DNA of 64,000 bases from Trebouxia sp. TZW2008 (taxonomy: Eukaryota > Chlorophyta > Trebouxiophyceae > Trebouxiales > Trebouxiaceae): NCBI GenBank assembly GCA_002118135.1, contig BDIU01000287.1, positions 124,001 through 188,000 of the forward strand, read 5' to 3'. Positions 24,361 through 35,325 of this stretch are shown in pieces; positions within the stretch are counted from its first letter, which is position 1, and the number at the start of each line of letters is the position of its first letter. Under the pieces are notes generated by a model, which worked only from the letters and a program-made list of their open reading frames with translations, ran no database searches and was not told where the DNA came from. The position numbers and the translations under genes are program-made.

Positions 24361-27111
24361 ATGGATCCAGCTCTAGCTGCTGAGCCGCAGAAGCAGCTGG
24401 TGTGTACCGATTACAATAACGTCGTCGCCCGAAACGACACGCTACGTCGACAACGTCTGGTTGACAGAGACAGGCATCATCACAAACAGCTGTGGACCAA
24501 AGACGCTCACGGGGGACCTTATCGCAAGGTGAGATTGTCTTACTATCACGACTGAAAGACTGCAGGCTTTGCTCAGAAATCGCTGTTTGTCCTGACAAAG
24601 CAGTCAAAACTGCAGCCTGTCGGGGAGCTGATGTCAAATGTAGTCTGGCTTGCAGGTGACGCCATCAAGCAGTTTTTTCGAGCCAAGACAGCAACCAGAG
24701 CTCGGCTATGAGAAAACTCAAAGCGGTCCTACAACAAACTTCGTAGGTACAAACAGACTCAGCTGTCCCTAAGGGACAGATCAAATGCTATGCTTGGCTG
24801 CTGATGCCTCAATCATGTCAGCACATCATCCTCAGTGCATCCCGTGCGATGCAGCGATCTTGCTACACATCTGTCACCACGTGTGTGGTGTGCAGGAAAT
24901 CATATGACTCAGGGTGCAATAGACCTGGTACAAGCGCAGCTGAAGCCGCCGCCTTTCCCATCTCTACCTCTGCTGCAACATGTTCCATGCTCTCTACCTG
25001 AGCTTATAAGCACAGATGAAATCACCAGGCCCCCTCAGCACAAAGCTATCACAAAGTACACATGGCAGGATGAAGGCGCTTTCATTGGCATTACCATTCC
25101 CAAAGATGCCATCACCGCAGCCACAGCTGTACGTGTGCAGCAAATTCATTGCAGCATAGGGTCCTCCCACCTACAGTGTAAAATTCAAGAAACAGCCAAA
25201 GATGCAGTTGTGACACAGCATGTGTTGAGGGTAGCTCACCTGCATGCAGCTGTGCAGCCTGAACAGTCTGTGTGCCATTTCACAGGACAGATTGTGCAGC
25301 TCACAGTGGATTCCTCAGGTGTAGGTTATGGCTCAGCAGAACTCGATGACAACTTACAGCCCATTCACAAAGCATGTGATGACAACAATACCATCAAATC
25401 TACGGCACAGCCTTGCAAACACACAGCCAAAACTTGCCGTGATGGCATACAGAATGTGCCTCCTCACCATTCAAGCCTACACTGCGCAAAGCAAGCAGAT
25501 CCTCACAGCCAGCAGCTTTATCAGCAGCAACAGTCTCACGACTTGGCTATAGCGCAACCATGCAAGCAGTCTGGCAGCGCAGCAATCATGATCAAGCTGT
25601 GTAAAGCAGACCCAGAGCAGCAGTGGCATAAGCTCACAGGCGAAGCCCCTGTTGTGGTGCCAATCAAGCAGCCACCTGCTAGCCCTGAAGCTATGGCAGC
25701 ACTGAGGCGTACTCTCATGCAGCAGCGTCAGCAGAGGACACAAGCCCCAACACGTCACTCATCAGCAATCTCTAGTCTGCCAGCTTCGCGCAGCCATGCA
25801 TCAGCCAACCAACAAGCCAGCCCAGATGCTCAAGCTAGTATCAGCGCTTTGCCAGCAGCACTCTGTAGTCTGCCAGCACTACACAGCGGTGCCTCCGCCA
25901 ATCAACAAGGCAGCTTAAGCATCAAAGCTGATGTCAGCGCTTTGCCGGCAGCACTCTCTAGCTTGCCAGCACCACACAGCAATGCATCAGCCACACAAGA
26001 AGTAAGCCCAGACGTCAAACTTGATGTCAACGGCTTGCCAGCACCACTCTCTAGTCTGCCAGCACTACACAGCAATGCATCTGCCAAACAAGAAGCCAGC
26101 TCATGCGCCAAAGCTGATGCCATCGCTTTGCCAGCAGCAGTATCAACTGCAAGTGACTTTGCTGAGCTTGCAGCACAGACGATGGTGAAGCCTTCTGGCT
26201 GTAAATGCAGCGCACTTGCGGTCTTGCAACATGAGCTGGCACAGATCGAAGTGCGTTTGCTGCAGCCTGAAAGTTTGTATACCTTGCTGCATTTGACGTC
26301 CAGCATTCTCCAAATTTGCATGCTGCCGCAGCTATCTCACAAACAGAGACTGGTTCAGATTCTGTTGGTGTTTTTACATGCCTTCTGTCATTACTGCACC
26401 TGCTGCCTGTGTCTTAAATTGCATCATCAAGTGCTCATGTGTCACATGGGCTGCAGGAATGCAGAGGCAAAGCAGAGGCTTACCAACAATCTGGAGCATT
26501 TGCTGAGGCCATTGCTGAGTATACATCGCTGTTGCAAAACAGCCACATGACATCTGCCGAGAGCGCGGACTTGAACTGCAGCCTAGCCAGTTGCTTGGTG
26601 CACACAGGCCAACACACGCTGGTGAGAAAACGTCATGTCAAATATTGGTTTCGCAATTTATTAGCCCTTCAAGTCTTCACTACTGGTTACAGTGAGCACC
26701 ACACGGCGTGTATCAGACATGTTCATGCAGCATACCCGCAGCATTTGCGCAGAACCAGCAGCTTCCATGCCTGCAAATTTTGCAGCAAAGCAAAAGATGA
26801 TGTGATGTGATTCAGCACACCATGCATGTGAGGTGCATATCTGTAGATTGACCGGAGGGCCAAACATCTCTGTACTGGCCCTCATCTATTCTCACAGCAG
26901 TTTGATGTCATGGCTTATGCAGGCTATTGAGAAGCTGAACACAGCAGTACAAGCGGCACAGCAATCGCTATGCGATGATGCCCTGGTGGCTGCTCTCTGC
27001 ATGCGTGCTGCAACACATGAGCAGTCGGAGGCTTACACCCAGAGTCTGCAAGACTATGAGCAGGTTCTACAGCTCCAAGCAAGTCACACAACGTTGAGTG
27101 TGCATGTATGA
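24361..27111 (+). CDS. CS (p23-like) domain plus TPR protein, about 655 aa
   Basis: Five exons join in frame: 24361-24528, 24656-24746, 24896-26250, 26457-26621, 26923-27111. The start is MDPALAAEPQKQ. After about 90 polar residues a CS/p23-like segment begins at ITKYTWQDEGAFIGITIPKD. It seems interrupted by a long polar insert and resumes near IMIKLCKADPEQQWHKLTGE. A linker holds four tandem repeats of about 35 residues (each with ALPAALSSLPALHSNASA-like sequence). The C-terminus has TPR-like helices: GKAEAYQQSGAFAEAIAEYT, then EAYTQSLQDYEQVLQLQAS. A CS domain followed by TPRs is the plan of DNAAF4 (DYX1C1), an HSP90 co-chaperone for axonemal dynein assembly. That assignment is tentative because the CS domain is divergent. 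The exon 3 donor at 26250 is chosen by frame. Confidence 0.6.
25770..26150 (+). repeat. In-frame 105-bp coding repeat, four units
   Basis: Units begin near 25779, 25867, 25966 and 26047. They share ctctagtctgccagcactac-like cores and encode LPAALSSLPAxHSNASAxQ followed by a variable spacer of about 16 residues. The unit length is a multiple of three, so the frame is kept. The repeat forms a low-complexity linker between the CS-like and TPR parts. Confidence 0.85.
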
Positions 27112-28018
27112 TAGACAAGTCATCAACTGTCATGTGACTGCTCCATAGCTGCACAGTCATGGTAGCTTGAGCCATGCAATGCAGTGAAGCTTGTGCAAGT
27201 AAGCATAGCTATAGGTCGTGACTGCATTCTTTCTGTCTGGCAAGATTGCGACGATTACTGCAGCATGATAGGCACGAGTCAAGGTCTATGCAGCGCGCAT
27301 GGGTTTGCCATAGATGCTTTCAGTAGTCCTGACACTGGCGCTCTGGACCCACGCTTTTTGCTTCCAATACAAGTGTGTCCGCAAATGTATGGTGCTCACG
27401 CAGGCTCAGCAAGGGGCGTGCAGACTCAGACATTTGGTCAAGCAGCTTTGACACAGTTTGGTGTCAACGTATGCCGCTGACTTCGATTGGATCCTGGCGA
27501 TGACCATCTTGCAATGGTGCTTTTGTTATTCGGTGTTGCAGCTGTTGCACCTGCAGCAGCATCTGCTGCCCATCTACCACCGTCTGTTTCTCAATACCAG
27601 TTGTGCAATATGTGCGCATGTGATTTGGGGTATTGTCAGTTGGTTGCAAGGTGCCAAGCGATGTGCACAGCCAGGTCCCACTTGCAGTTGCAACTGCTTT
27701 CGTCAAAAAACAATTGGTCATAGGGCAAACATACAAGATGCCATCCTGCATTGTCCTTGATGAAGCTCTGAAGTGTCATGCATGCCCACAGTCCAGCTGG
27801 CAGCCAAAATCAAAACCCCTTTGATTCAGATCAAGGCACACACTGTCAAACGTCATACAAAACTCTGTGACGGAGCAGTCAGTTGCCTGGTTGTAAGCAT
27901 CAGCACAGGCAATCATCCGTACTTCATACGCCATTGCTGCTAGTGTTTGATGTAATTGATATGGGATCAACTTGCCTGCAGCATAGACACCTTCGCCTTA
28001 CAAACAATGCACTGTAAA
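27112..28018. other. Interval with possible unassigned minus-strand exons
   Basis: About 900 bp between converging genes. On the minus strand two open stretches, about 27970-27776 (with YQLHQTLAAMAYEVRMIACA) and 27751-27464 (with QQMLLQVQQLQHRITKAP), have plausible amino-acid composition. I could not connect them or recognise a family, so no gene is called. A TTACA near 27996 (TGTAA on the minus strand, the usual green-algal poly(A) signal) suits the LRR gene ending at 28019. Confidence 0.35.
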
Positions 28019-29808
28019 TCATTGCTGCAACAAGATTTTATTTGCGGCGCTACACTGACCAGTGTAATCATAGCTTCTAGGGTCTACTTTGCCCCAATCA
28101 TGAAACCAAACCTCCTCAAATGCTGGTGAGGCCAAGTTTAGCATTTGCAACCTTGGCCAGATACCATCAGCTATCTGTGTAGCATCATCTATGATGTTCT
28201 CTCCTGTGTCAAGCTCTGCCGGGTTCCCAGGACTTAGAGCTTCAATCATGTTGTATGCACTCGTCTCGGATTCTGACGGCAGCTCTAAGCACTCAAGCAG
28301 CGGCCAGTCACTTGCAAGCAGGAAATGTACGTCCAAGATTTGGACGCCCAAATCTTGAATATCAACTTTGACCATGAGGTCTAGCACTTTCAACTGTTGC
28401 CATGCACCCTTCACAAGCTCTTCAAGACCTGCTTCTTCAGTGTTCACAGCATCATGCAAGCTTAGCCTCTCTAGCTGAGGCCATTTGCCCTTTGCCATTT
28501 CAGCAAAAGCACCAATGTCAAGCTCACATCGGGACAGGTTCAGCTCTCTCAAGTGAAGCCAGTTGGCTGCCACTAAGAAGGTCATGCCACCGGCTGTGAT
28601 CTCTGAAGAATTGAGGTCCAAGGTGTCAAGTAAGGGCCATTGTGCTTGGCTTAGTACTGCACAGCGCTCGTCATCCCAAAATTGACCGCCGATTTGTAGA
28701 TGATGCAGCTGCCACTGGCTCTGTACCAAGATTTGCAGGTTCCCGGCATCAAGCTCATTGTTGGCCAGGTGCAATGTTTGAATGTCTGGCCAGTGTGCTG
28801 CGCTGAGGTGGCGCATGAAAGCAGGATCCAGATCTTCTTCTTCATCATCATCAACATCAACATCGTCCTTGACTTGGCCATTGTCATCTTCAATGTGTGG
28901 ATGCAAGGAGCCAGACAAACCCAGCTCAGAAAGGCTTGGCCAATTACCCTTGCTGAGCTGCTCAATTTCAGCTGGTGAGAAGAAATTGGCAAAAAGTTTG
29001 AGGCTTTTGAGCTGCGTCCAAGAGGCAGCTGTCAAGTGATCAAGGCTGGTCCTGTTCAGGTTGCAGCCCATCAAGTCAAGGCTTCTGAGGTTTGGCCAAC
29101 TGCTCTTCAGCAGTGCTGCCATTTTCTTGCCATGCAGGTTGGTGTCAGACAGGTCGAGATCTTCGAGTGCAGGCCAATCGCCTTGAGCGAGGAGTTCCAG
29201 ACCTGGCAACTGGAGACATTGTAGATTGAGAGTTCGCAGGTTCTGGTAACCGCAAAGGAGCCGAACGGTTCCGGTCTGCCCCATCCCAAGCACTCTGACT
29301 GTCACGGAGGTCAGATTCGGCCATCTTCTCTTCACCAAAAGCTGGGCGTCCTCTTCTTCGTACAGGATGACGCCGCACACATGGCTTTCCACTCGATCGC
29401 GCAGTGCTGCGCTGGTTGCAAGCAGTGCCCCCAATGAACTCCGCGGGACTGACTGCAGGATGGCTGGAACTTGACGCAGAAATTCCGCAAGGTCAGGAGG
29501 TTTGACTGCCTGAGTACAGACGACGCCAGACGTCAATTCAGCAGTAAGCGTCAGCTGTCGGCTTTAGACAGTGTATTTGTCGGACAAATGACAACTTCAA
29601 GATCGAAACAGCTGATGGTCACCTCGAGCATCTCAATCTGTTTCGAACGTTGAAGCTGAAGCTTGGCGGCAGCCTGGCTTTCTTCAGACGCGAATCGGGA
29701 ACAACAGGACGGCAGCGATGACGGGTTACGATTGCGTGCGATGGACTGGTGCACATCAAGAGCATGGTCAGTGGGGTCAGTTGCGGATCTGCAGTGCTCC
29801 GAAGCCAT
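28019..29808 (-). CDS. F-box-like LRR protein, 558 aa
   Basis: Two exons: 29808-29623 (start MASEHCRSATDP) and 29509-28019. The intron is GT-AG and in phase 0. The segment DLAEFLRQVPAILQSVPRSS followed by LGALLATSAALRDRV resembles a degenerate F-box helix pair. About a dozen LRRs of roughly 25 residues follow, each built on a W-P-x-L-x-x-L-x-L pattern, for example LAQGDWPALEDLDLSDTNLH and LLKSSWPNLRSLDLMGCNLN. An acidic run (DDVDVDDDEEEDLDP) interrupts the array. The consistent WP before each LRR strand marks a single expanded repeat type. If the F-box is real it would act as an SCF substrate adaptor; that is inference. A poly(A) signal TGTAA lies just past the stop. Confidence 0.75.
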
Positions 29809-30005
29809 TGCTGCAAACGGTGCCTTGTTCACGTGTTGAACGCATGTGACTTTAAACAACTCATGCATTCACGTGTCTTTTTTCAGTACACAGTTGGAAA
29901 GTTGTTGCCGCAGCCTGTCTGAACTGTAAAGTCCTGGCCATGTGGAACTGATATCATGAACTGCAGCGCTCCAAACAATGCTAGTTTTGGCCCAACTAAT
30001 CACGA

Positions 30006-33000
30006 TCACATTGGAGGCGTGACACCAAATTGAAAGCCTATCTTAGGTCTGTCATGCTGCTGTTGCGCCAGCACTTGGCACAAGTTGACTTCGAGTGTGC
30101 CGATGGTAGTTTGCCATCTCATGCCTACTCCCTGCATACATAGTGGCATGTCAGCCATTTCCAGCTCACTTTCATGCAAAACGTATGTCACACAGGCACA
30201 GCAGGCCCAGCTAGGTACGTACTGAAGAATTCAGCTGTTATGGTGGCATGTGAGCCAGATTGTCAAGATGTGATACAACATGCAAGCAGCAAGTCAAGTC
30301 AAGGGATGAAATCCTGCAGGCCGCTCAAGGAAGATCTGGAATGACATTGTTTTGTCTGACTTTCAACAGTTGAACATCAGGCATCCGTATTGCGACGCTC
30401 AAGACAAGCCTGCCTGGCGAGATAGTGCTTGTGCCACACATACCTAGCAGTATATGCTGGAACATGTAATGATTATTATTATTATCATGGCATACTGCCT
30501 TATTACTGCTCAACAAGATGTCACTTTCCGACAACTCTGCAGTCACTTTGCAGCGGTCTGCAAACATATGCTTTGATTTGGGCAGAACACAACTGTGTTA
30601 TGACAGCATGCAGCAAGTGCGCACTCTCCACTGATAGGAAATACTTGTTGTGCTACTCAGAGTGTTGACGCATTTTGCATAGCAGACTCAGAACATACCG
30701 CTGTCCATCGCCAGTTGCGCAGAAAATCCTCTGTGACTGTTTGTTGGATGGATCTATTTGTGCCGCTGAGCAGGCTGAGGTTGCCACCGTTGATAAAGAA
30801 GTGGCCATGCACTCCAGCCTCTTGCAAATTCCTGGACGGAAACTGCAGCACACACCTTGCTGAAAAGCCACGTGCTCAAAACCAAGCTGATACAGGAAAA
30901 GGCAGAAATTGTGCGGAGGCAACTCATTGCTTCTGTATGCTCCTAGCTGGGTCATGAACCCTCACTAGGACGCAGACAATTTGCAGAATAAATGGAGTGG
31001 TTCAACATCAGGGTCAGAGTGATGCTTGCTTCCAACTACAGCATTGCTGGACCACACAGCCAGAGCTTCTGAGAAGATTGCAGGAATGATTGGTCAGTGC
31101 ACTGTGTCAACAATAGCTTGCCAATACCCTGATATGCTACAAGCAATTCTTACCTGAAAGCGCAGAGCTGCTAGTACAGTTGCATAAAGGTCGCCGCCCA
31201 AAGCATCTCTGTGCCAGGAACTGCTGCTTGCTGCAGCCTGCATTACATATCAATGAGTACATATCAATGAGTAAGTATCGTCAACTTGGTTGGAGACAGC
31301 CGATTGCTCTAGTATGTACCTAGCTGGGCCTGCTGAGCCTGTCTAGCACATGTTTAGAGACAGCGCAATGAAATGAGTCAGCATGTCTGCCGCCGTGACC
31401 ATGTCATAATCTGTATCTGCAAACTTCAGACGGTGACAGTGTAAATGGCATGAGCAAAAGCGCATGCGTGGACAAGAGCACATGAGTGAGTCAATACATT
31501 TGCAACTATGATTGTGTCATGATCTTACAAACTCCAAGTGGTGACAGTGTAAACGGCATGAGCAAAAGCACATGCGTGGGCAACAGCATATGCACGGTCG
31601 CAGTAATTGCAGAGCTGGCAGTATGCACAGCAATAGAGCTGTGATGATTGATGAAAAGTCAAGAGGCCAGCTGGTATCCTGCCTGTGTAGTTGAGCCTAG
31701 GCGGTCTTCACTTGGGCCGGCCTGCTTATCGTGGAACCCCCTTAGGCTGCTTACCCCTCCCAGAAAGAACCTACACAAACAAGAGAGTTGTCAGTACCAT
31801 GTGCTGCCTACTGCAATGTGCACCTTGCAAGCGCACTTTGTGCAGTCGATGATATCCACTCGACCTGATGTAAGTGACAAATATAATAATGCCAGCAAGA
31901 TGTGTGTTTGCACCTCCCATTTGAAACAAATTTGAACTGATGCCACGCACTAGGCAACAGACACATATAAGTGTTGCTGATGCAGGTGTCCACTGCAACT
32001 TTCCAGTCAGATCAAGTTTGCACTAGACTACACTCAAGTCGATGTCAAGCAATTGAAACTGTCGTTTTCAACATATTACCTGTCGCTTATGCAGGTAGGT
32101 TTGCTGTGCCAGGAATTGCCCCAGGGCAAGAGGGCACCACCAGAGGCCTGCAGGAACAGGCTTGTGCCCTTGCCTGTTGGGAGTGATACTGAGCCCTGCA
32201 GATGTTGCCGCACGAAGCGCAGCAAACTAGATTCTACACCGACCCCTGACACCTCTGATGTTGACCTGCAAATACCAAAGTCGTGTGGGGCTGCAGATGG
32301 TAACAGGAGTAATGGGCTAGTGCCCTTGCCAATTGGCAGAGCTACTGAGGCCTGTAGGTGTTGCCGCACAAAGCGCAGCAGGCTAGACTCTACACCAACT
32401 CCTGACACCTCTGAAGTGGACCTGCAGATGTGAAGCTTGTGTAGGCTGCTGCCTTGCCTATTGGCATTGCTACTGAAGCCTGCAGATTTTGCCGTACGAA
32501 GCGCAGCGAACTAGACTACGCCAATCCCTGAGATCTCTGTCGTGAACTTGCAAATGCCACAGTCATCGACACTCACACAAGTAACAGCAACAACAAGCAA
32601 ACTGAGATCATACATGTATATGCAACAAGACATGTTACCATTTCTGTCAAAGTTCAAGCTCAGGAAGATGCAACAAAGTGCTGCTTAGCCTCAGTCGGCA
32701 TTCGGCTGAACCCAAAACAGAGTGCATTGAAGGTTGAACAGCTGAGATCATCTGCAGATGACTGCAGTTGTGATGCTGTTCCACAGAAAGACACAAGCAA
32801 GCATTCACTGCCACCAGCAACTGGCATGCGTTCATGTTGGGTTACTTGAAAAGTATCCCCCATAAGGATCGCCCGGGTCATCACAGTCCCCTCGTTGCCA
32901 TTTGTACATGAGACAGTCTGCGAGCAGTTCCTGCCTGAATGACTTCACGTGGGACAGTCTGCAAGCAACTGCTGCCACCGACAATCAACATGCTTTCATG

Positions 33001-34901
33001 CCAAGTCACCTGAAAGATACGCTACTATAAGGATCACCAGGGGCATCACAGTCCCCTCTCTGTTATTGATGTGCAAGACAATCTACAAGCATTTCCTGCC
33101 TGGAGCACTTCACGTGAGACAGTCTGTAAGCAACTGCTGCCACCGACAATCAACATGCCTTCATGCCAAGTCACCTGAAAGATATACCACGATAGGGATT
33201 GCCAGGGTCAACGCAGTCCTCTCTCTGCCATTGGTACATGAGACAGTCTACAAGCAATTGCTGCCTGAATTATCTTACCTGAGACAGTCTGCTAAGCAAC
33301 TGCTGCCTGGCCCAGTCACATGAGACAGTCTGCAAGTAATTGCTGTCTCATTTACTTCATGTGAGACTGTCCGCAAGCAACTGCTGCCATGATCAATCAC
33401 TCTCTTTCATGCCAAGTCACCTGAAAGATATCCCTCCATAAGGATCACCAGGGTCATCACAATCCCCCCTTTGCCATTGGTACATATACTGCAGCGCTGA
33501 CTTGAGATGGTTTCCACACTGCTGTCGCACTGACAATGACGCTGCTCTGTTAGGGCTGGTGATAGCTCTCCATGCAGCCTCATATGCAATGCTATGTCGC
33601 CCATCAGGCCTGAACCACCAGAGGCAAGATGATAAGCCTGAGACAAGGAAAAGCGGGCTTCCAAAAAATGCCATCAACAAAATATGGGGATGGCATGAGT
33701 TGATACGACCATAGAATGGCTGAAGTAATGTTGAGATGCAGAAGTGCAGCACAGAAGTGCATTGAGACTTTTGGCACGCCCAATACATTTGCAAAGCTCC
33801 CCTGCCGCATCTTGTCTGCATGCATGGCCTTTGAAGGCATGCTGCCTAGTATTCCAGAGCTACAAATGCTGTCTTTAGCTGCAGTAAGCAAATGCCAACT
33901 ACATCCACAATCTTCACAGCGTGCAATACATTGCAGCAAGCCACTGCAGCTGCATTTTCTACGACTTGTGGCAGTGGGTGTCTTTGACACTCTGCATGTT
34001 TGAACCCAAACAACAGCATGCATGCTGATGTCAAGTCATAGGGTGTCAAGCTTACGTGCTGAGCGCAAATGTGCTGCCCTTATAGTTCTCCACATACGAA
34101 GACCACTGCTGCCGATCCAGGAAGTGCTGTGCTAGGCTGGCTCGGCTGTCAAAGGACGTGCCAAACACTCGGGGCCGCATGAACTGCAGTGCATACTCAG
34201 TGCTGTTGTGGGTGCTGCGCTCCATTGTGACATCAATCCTCTCAGCATATCCCAGGGGGTTGGTCAGGCCAAACTGACCTTCAAATTTAGCTGCACACAA
34301 CAGACGAGTCTGAGTTCTGTATGCACTCAGCTGGGTCATAGGAGCTGACTAGACCTGATTGAGATGTTGTTGACAATGACAATGTGGATAATCAGCCAGG
34401 GGTGAGTCATGGATTGCATAATGCTTATACTGTAGAGTGTGCTGCAACATGATGCATGTACCTTCTGTTCCTGCTAGATAGGTGCCAGCATGGGCATGCC
34501 ATATCCGCCTCTCTGGGCAATTTACTTGTAGGGTGCATGATTGAGGGTCTGCCTGCATGTTCAGCAATTTGACCTAGTGCAAGGCGAACATGCAAGCCTG
34601 CGAGAGGTACATGCACAGAATAGAATGAGCTGCTGACATGAGAGCTCTGATCAATGACCAGCTGGACCGCCTCAAACACGTTAAGGGCTTCGAGAGCGTC
34701 TTGTGCTTCAAGCAGCTTCTCTTTCAGTTCGTCTAAGGTCTGTGCATCACGGATTCGCTGCAGCTCTTTCTCGATAATATGCGGCCGTGTTCGCCCCTTC
34801 TGGAGGATGATGACATCAACATGAAGAGGTTTGTCTTTGATTCTATCGTACAAGCTGGCTTGATGCAAGCTGCCATATGTTGTTGCGGAAGGGCCTGCCA
34901 T
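30006..34901 (-). CDS. SAM50: SAM50/TOB55 mitochondrial beta-barrel assembly protein
   Basis: Omp85-family protein that inserts beta-barrels into the mitochondrial outer membrane. Exons: 34901-34574, 34290-34056, 33609-33421, 32265-32080, 31770 to about 31680, about 31220-31155, 30842-30699, 30131-30006. The junction after the exon at 31770 is not resolved. The N-terminal POTRA domain runs from VDVIILQKGRTRPHIIEKEL to ALNVFEAVQLVID. Barrel exons carry FGLTNPLGYAERIDVTMER, DGRHSIAYEAAWRAITSPNR, FLQASGGALLPWGN and the family signature ISDRFFLGGVSSLRGF. Then follow ALGGDLYATVLAALRF, GVHGHFFINGGNLSLLSG and the C-terminal beta-signal region ending FQFGVTPPM. The start at 34901 (MAGPSATTYG) gives the usual short N-terminus. 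The alternative OEP80/TOC75-V identity is less likely, given one POTRA and the short N-terminus. Confidence 0.9.
30190..30225 (-). repeat. Dispersed repeat family 2, fragment
   Basis: Reverse complement reads tacgtacctagctgggcctg, matching the copies at 31287 and 37675. It lies beside the acceptor of the last SAM50 exon. Confidence 0.55.
30315..30490 (+). mobile_element. Retrotransposon-like 3' fragment R1, SAM50 intron
   Basis: Translates as RSRKIWNDIVLSDFQQLNIR then PYCDAQDKPAWRD ... THT and a stop, followed by about 35 bp and an (ATT)n-like tract (attattattattatca). It shares the frame, the stop position and the tail with R3 (47340) and, apart from the stop, with R2 (41090). This suggests the 3' end of a 5'-truncated non-LTR element inserted antisense to SAM50. 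Confidence 0.55.
31238..31355 (+). repeat. Dispersed repeat family 2, long copy in SAM50 intron
   Basis: The block ggttggagacagccgattgc ... gtacctagctgggcctgctgagcctgtctag closely matches 37673-37742 in CGEP. A short direct repeat tacatatcaatgag lies just upstream. Shorter relatives occur at 30195 (reverse) and, more weakly, at 30930 and 34316. Confidence 0.6.
31430..31600 (-). repeat. Tandem duplication in SAM50 intron
   Basis: The block gtgacagtgtaaa(t/c)ggcatgagcaaaagc at 31434 recurs at 31545 with a period of about 111 bp. Non-coding. Confidence 0.75.
32080..32560 (-). repeat. SAM50 exon 4 and two upstream tandem copies
   Basis: The exon at 32265-32080 begins RSTSEVSGVGVESSLLRFVR. An almost identical open copy lies at about 32430-32300 and a third, frame-broken copy at about 32550-32440. 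The second copy keeps an acceptor and frame but lacks the second half of the exon and its donor. Confidence 0.85.
32830..33480 (-). repeat. Tandem copies of SAM50 exon 3 end and its intron
   Basis: The exon 3 end and donor (plus strand ccaagtcacctgaaagatat then aaggatcaccagggtcatca, near 33413) recurs at about 33167, 33003 and 32845. A shared spacer carries tgagacagtctgcaagcaa(c/t)tgctgcc. Spacing is 160-245 bp. All downstream copies are intronic. Confidence 0.85.
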
Positions 34902-35325
34902 GGTCGATGGCACTTATCGGCAAGGCAAGGATGCGCCAGCACGCATCAGGGCTCAGCAGGGATTGCTTCCACTCGATGTCGGCCAATGCGACGATGCGAT
35001 GCCGCGCTCACAGCATTGACCTGAAGCAAACGACATGCAGCGCTCAGAGCGCGGAGGGCATGCCGGTGCAGCTCTGCAAGTCGCCCTTTGAAAGCCCTGC
35101 AGCGTCAAGGCCTGTCGACATCACTGATGCAGACATAGCTCATCGCCAACACACGATCAGCACTCGGTAGCGTTGGTCTAGGTGAAGGCTGTGCCATTGA
35201 TCTGTGCTGTTTTATTGTGACTTGTTGAGGCATGTCTGCACACTGGTGATCTTGTCACCACAGCTGCTTTGCGCAGAAGATCAACAAGCAGGCAGACCTT
35301 GCCCCCCCTGATTGGTGCTGCTGTT
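34902..35325. promoter_or_regulatory. Divergent region between SAM50 and CGEP
   Basis: 424 bp between the proposed start codons. The CGEP frame stays open for about 57 bp upstream of the chosen ATG but without another ATG. A promoter role is inferred from position only. Confidence 0.4.

Noticed and set aside
24835..26550. 571-residue open frame read as a single-exon gene
   Set aside because: It starts at a non-ATG codon inside an intron. Its body is exon 3 of the CS-TPR gene, entered by an acceptor at 24895, and its end runs past the intron into the wrong frame of the TPR exon.
32300..32430. Second copy of SAM50 exon 4 as an alternative exon
   Set aside because: It keeps the acceptor and frame but lacks the second half of the exon and any matching donor.
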